DNA from: JAMWZF01 sp041628615
GTDB lineage: Bacteria > Pseudomonadota > Alphaproteobacteria > Rhodobacterales > Rhodobacteraceae
NCBI GenBank assembly: GCA_041628615.1
Contig: JBFKOW010000080.1
Span: 1-15,234, forward strand
Reading direction: 5' to 3'
Length of the DNA: 15,234 nucleotides
Shown piece after piece: positions 14,050 to 15,234 of this stretch. The notes below the pieces were generated by a model. It made no database searches. It was not told the DNA's origin and was given only the letters and a program-made list of their open reading frames with translations. Each line of letters opens with the position of its first letter. Position 1 is the stretch's first letter. The translations under genes and the position numbers were made by a program.

Positions 14050-15234
14050 TCAGTTCGCGCCGTAGCGGCGCTGCCATTCCTCGGCCAGCATCGTCGCCCA
14101 GGCCGGGTGCGGCTCGGGCAGCACGGTGCCCAGTTCCGCCGGGGTCAGGGTCGCCGGGCCGAGCGGCAGGGCCTCGAAGGCGGCGCGGTCGGCCTCGGAC
14201 AGCTTCGCCATGTCGAGCACGGTGCCGTAGCCCAGGATCTCGGGGTTCTGCGCCCGCACCTGCGCCTCGGGCGACATCAGGAAGTTGGCCACCACCATCG
14301 CGCCCTCCTTGGACCCCGAATTGTAGGGGATCGTGACGAACGACGCGTTGCCGATGGTACCGCCGTCGAGCACGAAGGTCCGCACCGTTTCGGGCAACTG
14401 GAAATTGGCGATCGCGGTCGAGGCCTCGCCGGGCGAGAAGCTGATGGCGAGCGAGATCTCGTCGTCGTTCATCAGCTGCAGCTGCGCCGGGCCGGATTGC
14501 GGATAGGCCCGGCCCTCGCGCCACAGCGCCGGGGTCAGGGCGTCGAGCCAGTCCCAGAGCGGCGCGGTGACGGCGGCGAAGGTCGCGGCATCCGGCGCGG
14601 CGGACAGCGCGGCGGGGTCGGCGGCCAGTTCCAGCAGCGCCTGCTTGAGGAACGTGGTGCCGAGGAAGTCGGGCGGCTGCGGATAGGTGAACCGGCCCGG
14701 GTTGGCCCGCGCCCAGTCGAGCAGCGCGGCCATGTCCGGCAGCGGATCTATCCCGTCGGCGGTGTCGTGCATGAACACCACCTGCGCCATCGCCCAGGGG
14801 CTTTCGTAACCCTCGGTCGGGACGGTGAAATCGGTCTGCACCGTCTTGCCGTCCACATCGACCAGCGCCCAGTTCGGCAGGGCCTCGGCCCAGGGGCCGT
14901 AGAGCAGCCCGGCCTCCTTCATCGCGGCGAAGTTGGCGCCGTTGATCCAGATGAGATCGACCGCGCCGTCGGCATCCTCGCCGGCCTGCTTCTCGGTCAG
15001 GACCCGGGTGACGGCGTCGGCAGTGTCGGTCAGCTTGACGTGCTCGAGGGTGACGCCGTGATCCTCGGCCACCCGGCTGCCGACCCAGGCGATGAAGTCG
15101 TTGGTCGTCGTCGACCCGCCCCAGGCGTGCCAGTAGACGGTCTGGCCGCGTGCCGCCGCGGTCACGGCGTCCCAGTCGGCGGGATCGGTGTCGGCCCAGA
15201 GGGCGGCGGGGGCCAGCAGCGCGGCGGCGAGGAA
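14050..15234 (-). CDS. ynjB: ABC importer periplasmic substrate-binding protein, YnjB type, 5' truncated
   Basis: This is the periplasmic receptor of the importer. The window holds 394 residues, and the reading frame is still open at the right edge. Its first residues there (FLAAALLAPAALWA) are the end of a signal peptide, so only a few N-terminal residues are missing. The mature protein begins around DTDPADWDAV, followed by the family-typical VYWHAWGGS, then VDLIWINGANFAAMKEAGLLYGP and a C-terminal EWQRRYGAN. YnjB proteins are related to thiamine- and iron-type binding proteins, but their ligand is not firmly known. A GTG at 15165 gives a shorter ORF, but that would delete the signal peptide and the mature start. 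The stop lies four bases before the permease start, so the genes form a ynjB-ynjC-ynjD operon. Confidence 0.88.
   Translation of the reverse strand, partial: FLAAALLAPAALWADTDPADWDAVTAAARGQTVYWHAWGGSTTTNDFIAWVGSRVAEDHGVTLEHVKLTDTADAVTRVLTEKQAGEDADGAVDLIWINGANFAAMKEAGLLYGPWAEALPNWALVDVDGKTVQTDFTVPTEGYESPWAMAQVVFMHDTADGIDPLPDMAALLDWARANPGRFTYPQPPDFLGTTFLKQALLELAADPAALSAAPDAATFAAVTAPLWDWLDALTPALWREGRAYPQSGPAQLQLMNDDEISLAISFSPGEASTAIANFQLPETVRTFVLDGGTIGNASFVTIPYNSGSKEGAMVVANFLMSPEAQVRAQNPEILGYGTVLDMAKLSEADRAAFEALPLGPATLTPAELGTVLPEPHPAWATMLAEEWQRRYGAN

Noticed and set aside
13182..14336. Plus-strand frame (384 codons) opposite the permease and binding-protein genes
   Set aside because: It is a Gln/Arg/Pro/Gly-rich shadow frame without domains. 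The minus strand has clear membrane helices and EAA loops.

Overview
This is a very GC-rich (roughly 70%) bacterial chromosomal segment with tightly packed, translationally coupled genes. The content fits an alphaproteobacterium of the Rhodobacterales type: a cbb3 cytochrome oxidase locus ccoNOQP followed by its assembly genes ccoGHIS (rdxBHIS in Rhodobacter), an FnrL-type anaerobox, and a yjbH/yjbF-type exopolysaccharide pair. Genus and species cannot be set from the window.

Layout. Bases 1-2639 (+) hold the oxidase structural operon: the 3' part of ccoN (its start lies before the window), ccoO, ccoQ and ccoP. Bases 2640-2806 are a non-coding stretch packed with inverted repeats, the best of which looks like a terminator for the oxidase operon. 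Bases 2807-4531 (+) encode a soluble PAS-GAF-GGDEF diguanylate cyclase, placed between the structural and assembly genes. A clear FNR-type site at 4494-4507, lying inside the 3' end of the cyclase gene, probably drives ccoG-ccoH-ccoI-ccoS (4588-8838, +), whose start and stop codons overlap. Next come a 90-base gap and a two-gene envelope unit (8929-11708, +): a YjbH-type outer-membrane protein and a YjbF-type lipoprotein. On the minus strand, converging on it, is a YnjB-YnjC-YnjD type ABC importer (11705-15234, minus), whose binding-protein gene runs off the right edge.

How it works together. CcoN/O/P form the microaerobic proton-pumping terminal oxidase. CcoI brings copper for the CuB centre, CcoG handles copper redox chemistry, and CcoH and CcoS complete assembly and cofactor insertion. 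The FNR box implies that assembly genes are induced when oxygen falls. The interposed cyclase suggests that low-oxygen respiration and c-di-GMP signalling are linked at this locus, and the YjbH/YjbF pair downstream is a plausible but unproven c-di-GMP-responsive surface output. The ABC importer appears to be an unrelated neighbour with an uncertain substrate.

No tRNA, rRNA, CRISPR array, insertion sequence or phage gene was seen. No gene-free stretch exceeds 300 bases; the longest is 167 bases.
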